DNA of 64,000 nt from assembly GCF_900155395.1 (NCBI RefSeq), contig NZ_LT699728.1:248001-312000 (forward strand), in the 5' to 3' direction. The translations under genes and the position numbers were made by a program. Below, one piece after another: positions 44,816-53,212 of the stretch. The notes below the pieces were generated by a model that saw only the letters and a list, made by a program, of their open reading frames with translations, was not told the origin of the DNA and made no database searches. Position 1 is the first letter of the stretch. Every line of letters begins with the position of its first letter. The DNA comes from Merdibacter massiliensis. Lineage in GTDB: Bacteria > Bacillota_I > Bacilli_A > Erysipelotrichales > Erysipelotrichaceae.

Positions 44816-46687
44816 ATGAATACTATTACCAATCGACAAGCAGAAATTGTGAAAGAATTAAGCAAAAATGATATTCTTACTTCACAGCAGCTGGCTAGTA
44901 TCTTACATGTATCTTCCAGAACCATACGAAATGATATTCACACTATCAACAAAATATATCCAGACAGTATTTCCATACTGCAATCCAGCGGATACAGATT
45001 GAATAATAAACAGTTTTTACAAAAGATCCATTATCATCTCTCCAGAGATGAAGATGGAGATACCCAAGATTTCAAAGTATTGAAAAAGATCTTGTCTGCT
45101 TCAGAAAACGATATTGAAAATCTGAGCGATGAATTGTTCATGAGTTCTACTTCCCTGCTGCGCATCGTCAAAAGAATTAACCAGAAGCTGGAAAACAGCA
45201 ATATCCATGTCGATATCGTACGGCGGAAAAATCATTTGATACTGATTGGAACAGAAGAAGATAAACGCAAAGTAATGTCATACTATCTTTTACATGAATT
45301 TAGCTCGAATACGCTGAATATCAATGATTATCAAAACTTTTTCAGCAAATCGATCGATCTGAAAGAATTAGAAAAAAACACGATTGCTTTTTTTCGCGAA
45401 AATAAGATCAAGATAAAAGATATCCAGTTTATCTCTTTCATCCTTCATGTGACGATCATGATTGACCGTATCCTGCATGATCACAGTATCCTATATGAAA
45501 ATGATATGGAAATCAATCCATATTATTTAGAATTGGGAAAACGTTACTATGCGATGCTGCATACAATGATCGATATCACTTTAGACAATAATGAATTAAT
45601 GTATCTGGCTTCCTTATTTGCCGGGAAAATAAATATACGATCGGAAGATGAATCAAAGAAGTTATCGATGCTGATCAATCTGATATTGAAAGATGTCAAT
45701 GAAATCTATGGTTTTGATTTTCAAAAAGATGAAAAGTTAAAGGATAATTTATTAAGCCATCTGGTAAATCTGCAAAACAGGATCAAGTACAGCACGTATC
45801 TACGCAATCCAATGTTAGAAGACATCAAAAAGCGATTTCCTATTTTGTATGATATCAGCGTATACATGGCCGATCAGATACAAAACTATTTTCATATCAG
45901 TTTGTACGAAGATGAAATCAGCTACTTAACACTGCATTTAATGGGTTCTTTGGAACGTGCAGACAGTTCCCATAAGAAATATGTTGTCATCGTATCTCCT
46001 GTGGGAAACTCAGGCGTACAATATTTTAAAAAAAGACTTGCCCGTATTCATCAGTATGAAATCGAGATCAAAGGTGTGCTTTCTGCTTTTGACCTCGATA
46101 GAGTAAAGGAAATCAAACCGGATCTGATCATCAGTTTTGATGATAAGATCTCCCTGTCTGACTATCCTGTCTATATCGTTAGAAATCTTCTAAATGACAA
46201 GGATATCGAAAATATCTTCTTTTTTCTCAATCATCACAAAAAGGATTCTCCCTGTGCAAACTTTTTTGAGGCTGATTTGTTTTATCCGAGAATGGACTTT
46301 TCTACAAAAGAACAAGTCATCGATTTTCTATGCGAAAAATTAAAAAGCAAAGGCTATGTGGAAGCAAATTATGAAAAGCTGGTTTTAGAAAGAGAAAAAG
46401 TAGCCCCTACAGCCTATGGAAATTTTCTTGCTCTTCCTCATCCAATCAAAAAAGAAGGCCTTTTTAACAAGATTGCGGTTTGTACGCTGAATAATGCAAT
46501 CGAATGGAATGACAAGAAAGTAAAAATTGTCTTATTGATTTGTTTGAGCCGCAATGAACAGCATGCGGATGAATTTGACGATCTGTTTGGCCGCATTTCC
46601 GAAATCCTGGACGATGAAGAAAAAGCGAAGAAACTGATGAAATCAAATGATTTGGAAGAATTTCTTCATTTATTTTTGAACAATTAA
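44816..46687 (+). CDS. LicR/MtlR-like PRD transcriptional activator
   Basis: A 623-residue PTS-controlled regulator. Order: two winged-helix domains (LTSQQLASILHVSSRTIRNDI at about 20-42, and a second near 80-110), PRD1 (about 170-270), PRD2 (about 280-385), an EIIB-like domain (about 390-470, VVIVSPVGNSGVQY, with Ser/Pro in place of the usual Cys) and an EIIA domain with ALPHPIKK (active His, about 543). It is encoded 147 bases after the EIIC gene and most likely activates the operon via the palindrome at 41247-41266. TTGACA at about 44758 may be its own -35. Confidence 0.9.
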   Translation: MNTITNRQAEIVKELSKNDILTSQQLASILHVSSRTIRNDIHTINKIYPDSISILQSSGYRLNNKQFLQKIHYHLSRDEDGDTQDFKVLKKILSASENDIENLSDELFMSSTSLLRIVKRINQKLENSNIHVDIVRRKNHLILIGTEEDKRKVMSYYLLHEFSSNTLNINDYQNFFSKSIDLKELEKNTIAFFRENKIKIKDIQFISFILHVTIMIDRILHDHSILYENDMEINPYYLELGKRYYAMLHTMIDITLDNNELMYLASLFAGKINIRSEDESKKLSMLINLILKDVNEIYGFDFQKDEKLKDNLLSHLVNLQNRIKYSTYLRNPMLEDIKKRFPILYDISVYMADQIQNYFHISLYEDEISYLTLHLMGSLERADSSHKKYVVIVSPVGNSGVQYFKKRLARIHQYEIEIKGVLSAFDLDRVKEIKPDLIISFDDKISLSDYPVYIVRNLLNDKDIENIFFFLNHHKKDSPCANFFEADLFYPRMDFSTKEQVIDFLCEKLKSKGYVEANYEKLVLEREKVAPTAYGNFLALPHPIKKEGLFNKIAVCTLNNAIEWNDKKVKIVLLICLSRNEQHADEFDDLFGRISEILDDEEKAKKLMKSNDLEEFLHLFLNN

Positions 46688-46731
46688 AAGGACCAAGACA
46701 TTGTTTTTAGACAATGACCCTGGTCCTTTTC
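46686..46731 (+). terminator. Terminator after the LicR-like gene
   Basis: AAAAGGACCA and TGGTCCTTTT with an inner CATTG/CAATG pair make a long hairpin followed by T-rich sequence. Confidence 0.9.
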
Positions 46732-46762
46732 TATTCAAAAACCTTTATTTCTGTTTATCAAA

Positions 46763-47143
46763 TTATGCTTCTACTTCTGTTTTCCACAAACCATGCAGGT
46801 TGCAGTACTCGTAAACTTCCACTTTGCCTTTATAATCACCTAATGCAAATACTGCTTTAGGTGCAGCACCCGGCTGCAGATCTGCACGCAATACCTGATT
46901 GCCTGCTACTGCCCAAATATTAGTAATGTAGTGCTCTGGCAGCATTGGATGTTCAACAGAACCAACGACTACTTCCAGCTTGCCATCTTTTACTTCTGCA
47001 GCTGGCACGTGTTTCTCTAATGCACCATCTGTCGTATTTGCTGTTAATTCAACCATCGGCTTTCCACAGCACATAACCGGTACACCTTTATCGACAACTT
47101 TTTCAATGATATTTCCACAAATCTCACACTTAAATACTTTCAT
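46763..47143 (-). CDS. Desulfoferrodoxin (superoxide reductase)
   Basis: A 126-residue two-iron superoxide reductase, typical of anaerobes; reduces superoxide to peroxide without making oxygen. The N-terminal desulforedoxin centre uses CEICGN and VMCCGKPM (four cysteines). The catalytic centre has EKHVP (Glu and His ligands), VEHPMLPEHYI (His) and YCNLHGLW (Cys and His). All ligands are present. Transcribed alone; a dyad overlaps its promoter. AGGAGG-like site precedes the start. Confidence 0.94.
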   Translation of the reverse strand: MKVFKCEICGNIIEKVVDKGVPVMCCGKPMVELTANTTDGALEKHVPAAEVKDGKLEVVVGSVEHPMLPEHYITNIWAVAGNQVLRADLQPGAAPKAVFALGDYKGKVEVYEYCNLHGLWKTEVEA

Positions 47144-47182
47144 TTCTCTTTCCTCCTGTCATTATTCTTTTCTTTACATCGT

Positions 47183-47205
47183 CAGTATAACATAACTCTA
47201 TACTG
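47183..47205. promoter_or_regulatory. Dyad over the desulfoferrodoxin promoter
   Basis: CAGTATA-N9-TATACTG is a perfect seven-base-arm inverted repeat overlapping a minus-strand TATACT -10-like box about 45 bases before the start codon. It may bind a redox regulator; the identity is unknown and it is not a clear PerR box. Confidence 0.4.
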
Positions 47206-47254
47206 TCGTCATGCTAGATGCATTTATTTGATCAGAAAAATATGCATTAACTTA

Positions 47255-47512
47255 TTATGGATAATAAGTGTCTGTGAAACGGTGTTCTAAAGCTTTTTGT
47301 ATTTTATGCACGATTGCCTTGCTGATCAGATAATCCAGTGGAACAATGAAAAACAAAAGAAGAAACCAGCTGATGATGCCAACCATCATTGTGCTTTGCC
47401 ATGCTAATATACCAAACAATTCATTATTGATCTTTGCTATGAATCCATAACAAAGCATAAAAATAATGAGAAAGCATAGCACGCCAGCAAAAGAAATCAT
47501 AAACTTTTTCAT
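47255..47512 (-). CDS. Small two-helix membrane protein
   Basis: An 85-residue protein of unknown function. Start at 47512 (MKKFMISFAG), with GAGAGGTGG upstream; an ATG at 47530 overlaps that site. Two hydrophobic helices (about 5-25 and 38-62) are joined by a short loop, followed by a basic amphipathic tail. No family recognised. Stands alone between the superoxide reductase gene and a smaller ORF. Confidence 0.6.
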   Translation of the reverse strand: MKKFMISFAGVLCFLIIFMLCYGFIAKINNELFGILAWQSTMMVGIISWFLLLFFIVPLDYLISKAIVHKIQKALEHRFTDTYYP

Positions 47513-47576
47513 GTTGCCACCTCTCTTCATCTTTATTATACGAAATCAACTCATCGCTTTACAATAAAAAAGTACA

Positions 47577-47678
47577 TTAGTGTTTCGAATGCATTTGTGC
47601 TTCTTCCTTACACTGCATGTACAATTCTTTAGCTGCTGTCACCATGATGATGACAACTACAATCGCAGCTATTTTCAT
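47577..47678 (-). CDS. Putative 33-residue single-helix membrane peptide
   Basis: From an ATG at 47678 the minus strand reads MKIAAIVVVIIMVTAAKELY and 13 further residues to a TAA at 47577. The N-terminus is one hydrophobic helix, the rest is charged. GAGGATGAGAGG lies immediately upstream, giving a plausible but crowded RBS. No family recognised. It could be a real small protein or a chance frame. Confidence 0.4.
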   Translation of the reverse strand: MKIAAIVVVIIMVTAAKELYMQCKEEAQMHSKH

Positions 47679-47820
47679 CCTCTCATCCTCTTTCCTTATC
47701 CATTTTTATCTTATCACCTTTTATGTAAATATACGGTTAAAAAATATCAATTCGTTATGAAATATCTGGCGTTGACATCAAATGTACAATTCGTTAAGAT
47801 GAAGAAAAGCGAGGAACAAT

Positions 47821-48726
47821 ATGAAATTTACAATTACTGATCAACAGCTTTCCATTCCTATTTCACAAAAGACCAGTATCGATCAGATACTGCAAGATCT
47901 TTTTCTTTCTAAAAAGACACGTTATTTGTTATATCAAAATGCTTTGATCACGGTCAATGGCAACATACAAAAACAAAATAAGTCTTTGCAAAACGGCGAT
48001 CTTCTCATGATCCAATCTGTTTTCCCATCTGAATCGATTCCTTCTTATGCACACGCCATTGATATCTTATATGAGGACGATATATTCCTCGTCATCAATA
48101 AAGAACCTCATATGCTGGTACATAGCGATGGCATCAACACAGATCATACAGTTTGCAATTGTGTGCAGTATTACTTTATGCAAAGCCAACAAACGTGTCC
48201 TGTTCGTCCCTTGCATCGTTTAGATCAAGAGACCAGCGGCATCCTGCTTTTTTGTAAATATCCACTATTGCAGCCTCTGCTGGATCATTGGATGGAAAGC
48301 AAACAGATCCACCGCAGTTATCTTGCAGTCGTCGAAGGAAAATTTCCAAACAAGAAACAAGTGTATACAGATCCGATCGGCAGAGACCGCCATGATGCTC
48401 GTCGTTATATCACCTATCCGAAAGGAAAACCTGCTTGTACCAAAGCAGCATTGCTGCAATATGATGAGAGAACAAATCGTTCTTTGATCCGCTGTACGCT
48501 GGAAACAGGACGTACCCATCAGATACGTGTCCATCTGAGCGCACACGGCTATCCTTTGGTCAATGACCCATTATATGGCAGAAAGAAAAAAAGAAGCGGC
48601 CGATTAGCTTTGCATTCAGCAACGATTTCACTTTTCCATCCATTGACGCAGCAAATGCTGACCATTTCTTGTCCGCTGCCAAAGGATTTGACACAATTGA
48701 TGCATCTAACAAAAAAGGGACTATAA
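47821..48726 (+). CDS. RluA/RluD family pseudouridine synthase
   Basis: A 301-residue RNA modification enzyme. Residues 1-70 look like an S4-type RNA-binding domain (YLLYQNALITVNGNIQKQNKSLQNGDLL), and the catalytic domain has PLHRLDQETSGILLFCK, with the active aspartate in HRLDxxTSG, and GRTHQIRVHLSAHGYPLVND. Target is probably 23S rRNA or tRNA uridines. GAGGAAC precedes the start. It converges with the Lrp gene, their ends overlapping by six bases. Confidence 0.93.
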   Translation: MKFTITDQQLSIPISQKTSIDQILQDLFLSKKTRYLLYQNALITVNGNIQKQNKSLQNGDLLMIQSVFPSESIPSYAHAIDILYEDDIFLVINKEPHMLVHSDGINTDHTVCNCVQYYFMQSQQTCPVRPLHRLDQETSGILLFCKYPLLQPLLDHWMESKQIHRSYLAVVEGKFPNKKQVYTDPIGRDRHDARRYITYPKGKPACTKAALLQYDERTNRSLIRCTLETGRTHQIRVHLSAHGYPLVNDPLYGRKKKRSGRLALHSATISLFHPLTQQMLTISCPLPKDLTQLMHLTKKGL

Positions 48727-49179
48727 GCGAAGTCCCTTGATATCTTTGATCCTGGATAAAATAATGTGACAGCTGCATTCTAAAACACCGGGTAATCGAT
48801 CGATCGTTTCCTTCATCAGCCGTTCTAATTCCTCATTCGATGAAGCCACTGCATGTACATGCAAGCGGCTTTTTCCAGATACGCGGTAAATCTGCGTAAT
48901 TGTTTCTTGTGCATTTAACAATTCAGCTACGTGCATCAGTTGATCCGGCTCCGTAATTATTTCAAAGTAACAAGAAATAGCTCCACTAATCTTTTGCGGA
49001 TTGATGATCGTTGTATATTCTTCGATCACCCCTCTTTTTTCTAAGGCCTGCACACGCATCTTGACCGCAACACGTGAAATACCGATCTGTTCACCTATCT
49101 GTGAATATGTCATTCGAGCATTTTGAATCAATAACTGAACGATTTTCTGATCAAGTTCATCCAAACCATCCAAAAACAT
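48721..49179 (-). CDS. Lrp/AsnC family regulator
   Basis: A 152-residue feast/famine regulator. The N-terminal helix-turn-helix reads LDQKIVQLLIQNARMTYSQIGEQIGISRVAVKMRV, and the C-terminal RAM domain (about 65-150) has the usual ligand-binding fold with ETITQIYRVSGKSRLHVHAVASS. These proteins bind amino acids or related metabolites. The targets are not evident. It lies just upstream of and divergent from ssrA. GAAAGGGCGG precedes the start. Confidence 0.9.
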   Translation of the reverse strand: MFLDGLDELDQKIVQLLIQNARMTYSQIGEQIGISRVAVKMRVQALEKRGVIEEYTTIINPQKISGAISCYFEIITEPDQLMHVAELLNAQETITQIYRVSGKSRLHVHAVASSNEELERLMKETIDRLPGVLECSCHIILSRIKDIKGLRL

Positions 49180-49240
49180 CTGACATCCGCCCTTTCTCTG
49201 TTATTATAGCCTGTCGCCATGCTTTGAGCAAACAAAAACA

Positions 49241-49269
49241 TTGAAGGATACCCGGTTTTGTGATACACT
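49241..49269 (+). promoter_or_regulatory. Promoter of ssrA
   Basis: TTGAAG, a 17-base gap and TACACT end about 20 bases before the mature tmRNA 5' end. Confidence 0.65.
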
Positions 49270-49289
49270 GAGAATGCCTATCGAAAGCA

Positions 49290-49672
49290 GGGGGTGTTCT
49301 GGTTTCGACAGGGATATGTCTGATATGGACTGCAGCCGAGTGATTACGTAATAATCAACTTAAATTAAACGCAAAAACTAAATTAGCTAACGTGTTCGGT
49401 GTAAACCGTGCCGTTGCTTTCGCTGCTTAATAACCGACGATAGGTTCGCAGCCTCCCACTGACAGAGTGTTCTGCGCTGTCTTGGTGAGCTTAATCTAGT
49501 GGAACTCAAGGCAGAGAACTTGTTTCGATTCTCTGCACAAAAATTTAGAAACACATTTAACAGATGTTTGCTCATGCACAAACTGTTAAATTATCCAGCC
49601 ATGAGATAAGCTGTAGATGTCTGTATGGGGGACTGTTTCTGGACAGGGGTTCGATTCCCCTCACCTCCACCA
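49290..49672 (+). ncRNA. ssrA: Transfer-messenger RNA (tmRNA)
   Basis: Rescues stalled ribosomes with SmpB. The 5' GGGGGTG pairs with 3' CACCTCC to form the acceptor stem; GGTTTCGACAGGGAT near the start and GGGGTTCGATTCCCC near the end are hallmark segments, and CCA is encoded. The tag frame begins at the GCA at 49371 and reads A-KTKLANVFGVNRAVAFAA, then TAA TAA at 49428-49433. The tag is longer than the common 10-15 residues and ends FAA rather than the usual LAA. Length is 383 bases, normal. An IS lies only eight bases after the 3' end. Confidence 0.95.
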
Positions 49673-49726
49673 GTATACGTAAAAAGCCTTTAAATAACAA
49701 TGTCATTAAGTTAAGAAGGCTTAAAA

Positions 49727-49763
49727 AGTCACGGGTTAAATTTTCCTGTGGCTTTTATTATTT
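49727..49763 (+). terminator. Terminator downstream of ssrA, inside the IS end
   Basis: AGTCACGGG pairs with CCTGTGGCT (two G-U pairs) across a nine-base loop and is followed by TTTTATTATTT. It lies inside the IS, so ssrA transcripts may now end within it. Confidence 0.65.
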
Positions 49764-49843
49764 AGGAGAATTAATTTGCTTTTTTGGCATGATAAAAACA
49801 ACTTTTATCAAAAGTTTTAAAAAATATGTTATAGTAGTAGTGG

Positions 49844-51181
49844 TTAATAGATACGATAATTAGATGCAGTATAGTTTTGTGGATGTGGAGATCTCACAAA
49901 ACTTCTTCCTTTTCTAATTGGGGATGTATCACTAATTATTTGTATATCGAGATTAGGTGGAATTCCGCCTTTTCTTTTTGTTTTGAAGAAGACATCCATT
50001 ATAAGATGGATGGCATTAGAAAAATTTATCTTATGTAATAACTTCTTCTTCATCTTTTGTTTCCTTTGACTCTCTAGATATGTATTAATGATAGAACATA
50101 GATTGTACATGACAAGTTTAGCCAAAATCTCCTGTATGATGAATTCTTTTTTTCTACTTTTAAAATTGATTACGTTTATATCGTGTTTTAAATAATTAAA
50201 GGCAATTTCGATGTTCCATCTTAATCCGTAAATATATTTTATATCTTCACAAGAAAACACATCACGTTCTAAATTTGTAATCAGCACTTCATAATTGTTC
50301 TTTAATTTGAATCTAAGAATCCTCCATGTTGTGTTATAAAAATGTGTATCTTCATTTAAAAAATCAAATTCCTGTGATTTTTGGATGATCTTATATTTTG
50401 ACTTCTGTTTTTGATATTCCTTTCGATTGTAATTAGTAAATATCAGGTCTATATCTTTATCAAGTTCACTTTCAGGTATATCTAAACCGGTAATAATTCC
50501 ATTCCCTCCATTAATATCTTTTGCGCGAATGATAAATTTTGTTTTCTGTTTTAAATTTTCAATCAGATTAGCTCCTTCATAGCCTCGATCAGCGATCCAA
50601 ATGGTTTTATCATTTTCATTGCAGCTAACGAGCTGCATCATTTGTATACGTTCATCATATTGCCTAATACCTTTGATCATGGCATCTATAAATCTAGAAT
50701 TCAGGACATCGTAAGCAGCACTCAAATGCACTTGGTTATAACCTTTCCCTTGTGTATTGTCTGTTTTTCTTTTGCCATTATGAAAAGTAGAAACATCGTC
50801 TGGATTATAAGGGATATTGATCTTACTTCCATCCACCGCAATGAGTTTATAGCCTTTAAAGGTTTTCTTATAAGGATACTTTTGATTTAATGAGTCTAAT
50901 AAGAAATAGAATAGATTTTCTTTAAGTTTCGCTCTGGATTGGACCATAGCGCTGCTTGATACAGAAATTTTCGTATCTTTACAAAAGTTACGCAATTCAT
51001 TTTTTAAAGTAGAAGGACCGGAACCTAAAATGAATCGGACGGTTTCTACGATTCCAAGTTTAGAAGAACGAATAAAATTTTTCTGAGGATCAAGCACCAA
51101 AGAACGATGAATGGATTTATCAGCCAGGGACTCAATGATTTTGTTTAAATCAGAGATGACATTAGAAGAAAAAGAACTCAT
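49844..51181 (-). CDS. IS4 family transposase
   Basis: An intact 445-residue DDE transposase. IAVDGSKINIP (first Asp), IWIADRGYEGANLI (second Asp) and the IS4 signature YGLRWNIEIAFNYLKHD, which fits the Y-(2)-R-(3)-E-(6)-K pattern exactly, identify the family. GGAGGTGAT lies upstream of the start at 51181. No frameshift is visible, so it is probably active. Confidence 0.93.
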   Translation of the reverse strand: MSSFSSNVISDLNKIIESLADKSIHRSLVLDPQKNFIRSSKLGIVETVRFILGSGPSTLKNELRNFCKDTKISVSSSAMVQSRAKLKENLFYFLLDSLNQKYPYKKTFKGYKLIAVDGSKINIPYNPDDVSTFHNGKRKTDNTQGKGYNQVHLSAAYDVLNSRFIDAMIKGIRQYDERIQMMQLVSCNENDKTIWIADRGYEGANLIENLKQKTKFIIRAKDINGGNGIITGLDIPESELDKDIDLIFTNYNRKEYQKQKSKYKIIQKSQEFDFLNEDTHFYNTTWRILRFKLKNNYEVLITNLERDVFSCEDIKYIYGLRWNIEIAFNYLKHDINVINFKSRKKEFIIQEILAKLVMYNLCSIINTYLESQRKQKMKKKLLHKINFSNAIHLIMDVFFKTKRKGGIPPNLDIQIISDTSPIRKGRSFVRSPHPQNYTASNYRIY

Positions 51182-51644
51182 AAGATATCACCTCCAAAAC
51201 AAAAATCCTACAGAAATAAATAATAGAAACAAATAAGAAAGTATAGATAAGGAACATAATTGATACCTCCTAACACTTCCTACGAAAGCGTGGAGCATAG
51301 CTCCACGCCGCATATTTTCATTTTTGTCAAGAATAAAATAAAAAAGTAGAGCAAAAAAAGATTTCTGCTCTACTAATTAAAAGCCCTCATATTTAACTTA
51401 ATGACATTGTTTATTTAAAGGCTTTTTTTGTGTTTTTAAAGGTGTCTGCTAATGTTTTTGCTAATGAGTTAAAAAAATTATAGGGGATACATTTCATATT
51501 TTATATTAGTAACCATTCTATTACAGTTTTGTCATAGTTATAAAACAACATATACATTACATCCTATACCCTGTATACTAATAATTGCCGAATTCGATAG
51601 ACTAGTGATAGAAACAAAAATGAATATAGCTTGGGAGGAAAAGG
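51182..51644. other. IS right part and spacer before the small membrane protein gene
   Basis: No gene seen. Within the IS lie two strong hairpins, GCGTGGAGC-ATA-GCTCCACGC at 51289-51309 and AGTAGAGCA/TGCTCTACT at about 51344-51374, and then the right inverted repeat (51393-51429). The remaining 215 bases are AT-rich leader of the next gene. Confidence 0.7.
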
Positions 51645-51917
51645 ATGGATTTTTTATATGAAATGATTTTTTTAGGATTAATAGAAACAATGAAAAGCAA
51701 ACATGTTACACGATGGATCAAACTAGTTATTGCAATCCTTGTATCCATCTTATTTGTTAGTGTATTTACTGTCATTGCTGCTTACATTGTGTTTGGAGAA
51801 GACATTCACATTTCAGAGCGTATTTTATATGCAATCTTTATGGTGATTATCACCAGTTATTATATACATCTTATTAAAGGCATCAATCAGAAAAAAATTT
51901 CTAATAACAGAACTTGA
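51645..51917 (+). CDS. Small membrane protein of unknown function
   Basis: A 90-residue protein with a strong GGGAGGAAAAGG site upstream. Two hydrophobic helices (about 26-49 and 62-80) with a short charged start and a basic tail. No family recognised. It has its own terminator, so it is an independent unit in the accessory island between the IS4-type element and the recombinase gene. Confidence 0.65.
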   Translation: MDFLYEMIFLGLIETMKSKHVTRWIKLVIAILVSILFVSVFTVIAAYIVFGEDIHISERILYAIFMVIITSYYIHLIKGINQKKISNNRT

Positions 51918-52307
51918 TATGAAAAATCAAATTTTTCATTTTTTTAAGATATAATTCCATATTCATTTATATTTGATGATATACATCATGAATATATAAA
52001 GTATGTCTAAGTGACAAAAGCAATATTCTATTTTGTCACTTTTTTTTGTCTATGCTTCCCTAAAATAAATTACCAATTGAAAATTGAAACCTATATATAC
52101 CTTTCAGAAATAAACTCTGATAAGAGCCAATATAATTTAACAGCTTGAATAATAAATAACCTTTTTCGTTTAAAAACACCTTTTGAAATATTTACTTATG
52201 ATAAATCAAATGACCTATAATTTATTTAATCACTGTAAGTTTATCTATAAAAAAATCTCGACATTCTTATAAAACAAATCCAATAGATACATTAGGAGGT
52301 ATTGTAA
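51918..52307. other. Spacer with terminator, AT-rich leader of the recombinase gene
   Basis: About 390 bases. The terminator at 52010-52047 ends the small gene; the rest is AT-rich without a convincing ORF. I see no resolvase-type site here, in contrast to the spacer after the recombinase. Confidence 0.6.
52010..52047 (+). terminator. Terminator after the small membrane protein gene
   Basis: AGTGACAAAA and TTTTGTCACT form a perfect ten-base stem followed by a T run. Confidence 0.9.
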
Positions 52308-52904
52308 ATGAAAAAAAATATTTATGGATATGTACGAGTTTCTACTAAAGAACAATGTGTAGATAGACAGTTAATTGCATTAAAATCTTTTCCTGTAAAC
52401 GAAAAAGATATTTTTATGGATAAACTCAGCGGAAAAGATTTTAATCGTCCACAATATCAGCGTTTACTCTATAAATTAGAAGAACAAGACATCCTAGTCA
52501 TAACATCAATTGATCGTTTAGGAAGAAATTATGAAGAAATTTTAGAACAATGGCGAATTATTACAAGAGAAAAAAAGGCAAACATTGTTGTCCTAGATAT
52601 GCCACTTCTTGATACACGCCATGCCGGAAAAGATCTAACTGGTACATTTGTTGCAGATCTTGTATTACAAATTTTATCTTATGTAGCACAAACAGAACGT
52701 GAAAATATACGTCAGCGTCAAAAAGAAGGTATCGCTGCTGCGAAAATGCGAGGTGTTCAATTTGGAAGACCCCGAAAAAAAATACCTGAAAATTTCGAAC
52801 AAATTAAAATAGATTGGTACAATAAAAAAATAACAGCTCGATCAGCCGCTAAGAAACTACATATAGCACCAGATACCTTCTTACGATGGGTTGAGAATAA
52901 ATAA
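52308..52904 (+). CDS. Serine recombinase (resolvase/invertase type)
   Basis: A 198-residue small serine recombinase. The catalytic domain opens IYGYVRVSTKEQCVDRQL with the nucleophile serine near residue 10; DIFMDKLSGKDFNRPQ, VITSIDRLGRNYEEIL and TERENIRQRQKEGIAAAK follow in family order, with the active arginines. The C-terminal helix-turn-helix (about 155-198) ends ITARSAAKKLHIAPDTFLRW. Such proteins either resolve cointegrates or invert short DNA segments. AGGAGGTATT precedes the start. It is followed by resolvase-like half-sites and then a surface-protein gene in the same orientation. Confidence 0.93.
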   Translation: MKKNIYGYVRVSTKEQCVDRQLIALKSFPVNEKDIFMDKLSGKDFNRPQYQRLLYKLEEQDILVITSIDRLGRNYEEILEQWRIITREKKANIVVLDMPLLDTRHAGKDLTGTFVADLVLQILSYVAQTERENIRQRQKEGIAAAKMRGVQFGRPRKKIPENFEQIKIDWYNKKITARSAAKKLHIAPDTFLRWVENK

Positions 52905-52925
52905 AACAATTTGTTCTTTAAAAAA

Positions 52926-53101
52926 TGTGCGAAAATGTAGGAATTATCAAACACTATTAGTCAAATCTGTTTAACTCATTAAATATCTAATATGAAGGGT
53001 ACAGTCGAACAAAAAAAGGCAAAATCTTGATCAATAATTATACACCCCTCCCCTATTTTCATTATATAGCATGTATCAAAAAAAGCCTACATTATCGAAC
53101 A
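52926..53101. repeat. Resolvase-type half-sites in inverted orientation
   Basis: TGTGCGAAAATGTAGG (52926-52941) and CCTACATTATCGAACA (53086-53101) are inverted copies matching at 14 of 16 positions. The left one is part of a 28-base dyad ending AATTATCAAACA (52953), the size and shape of a resolvase crossover site. The right one sits in a 30-base partial dyad (53072-53101). A further TGTTCGACTGTA half-site lies at 53011-53000 on the minus strand. The 144 bases between the inverted cores hold two TATAAT boxes on the minus strand (53066-53061 and 53042-53037), without good -35 boxes. Confidence 0.55.
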
Positions 53102-53212
53102 ATCAAATATAGAAACATTCATCCTAGCAAAAGCAAAATATTCTTATTTTCGATTATAAAATATTGAAGGGATTAGCAAATTGAAAATGGTTATGGATCT
53201 AGGAGGAACATC

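Larger units (their letters stand above)
49681..51429 (-). mobile_element. IS4-family element next to ssrA, about 1.75 kb
   Basis: The ends are near-perfect inverted repeats of about 34 bases: AAAAAGCCTTTAAATAACAA at 49681 onward matches the reverse complement of 51393-51429 with one extra A. Between them is an intact transposase gene and several strong hairpins. No target duplication is clear. Inserted directly downstream of the tmRNA gene. Confidence 0.85.
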
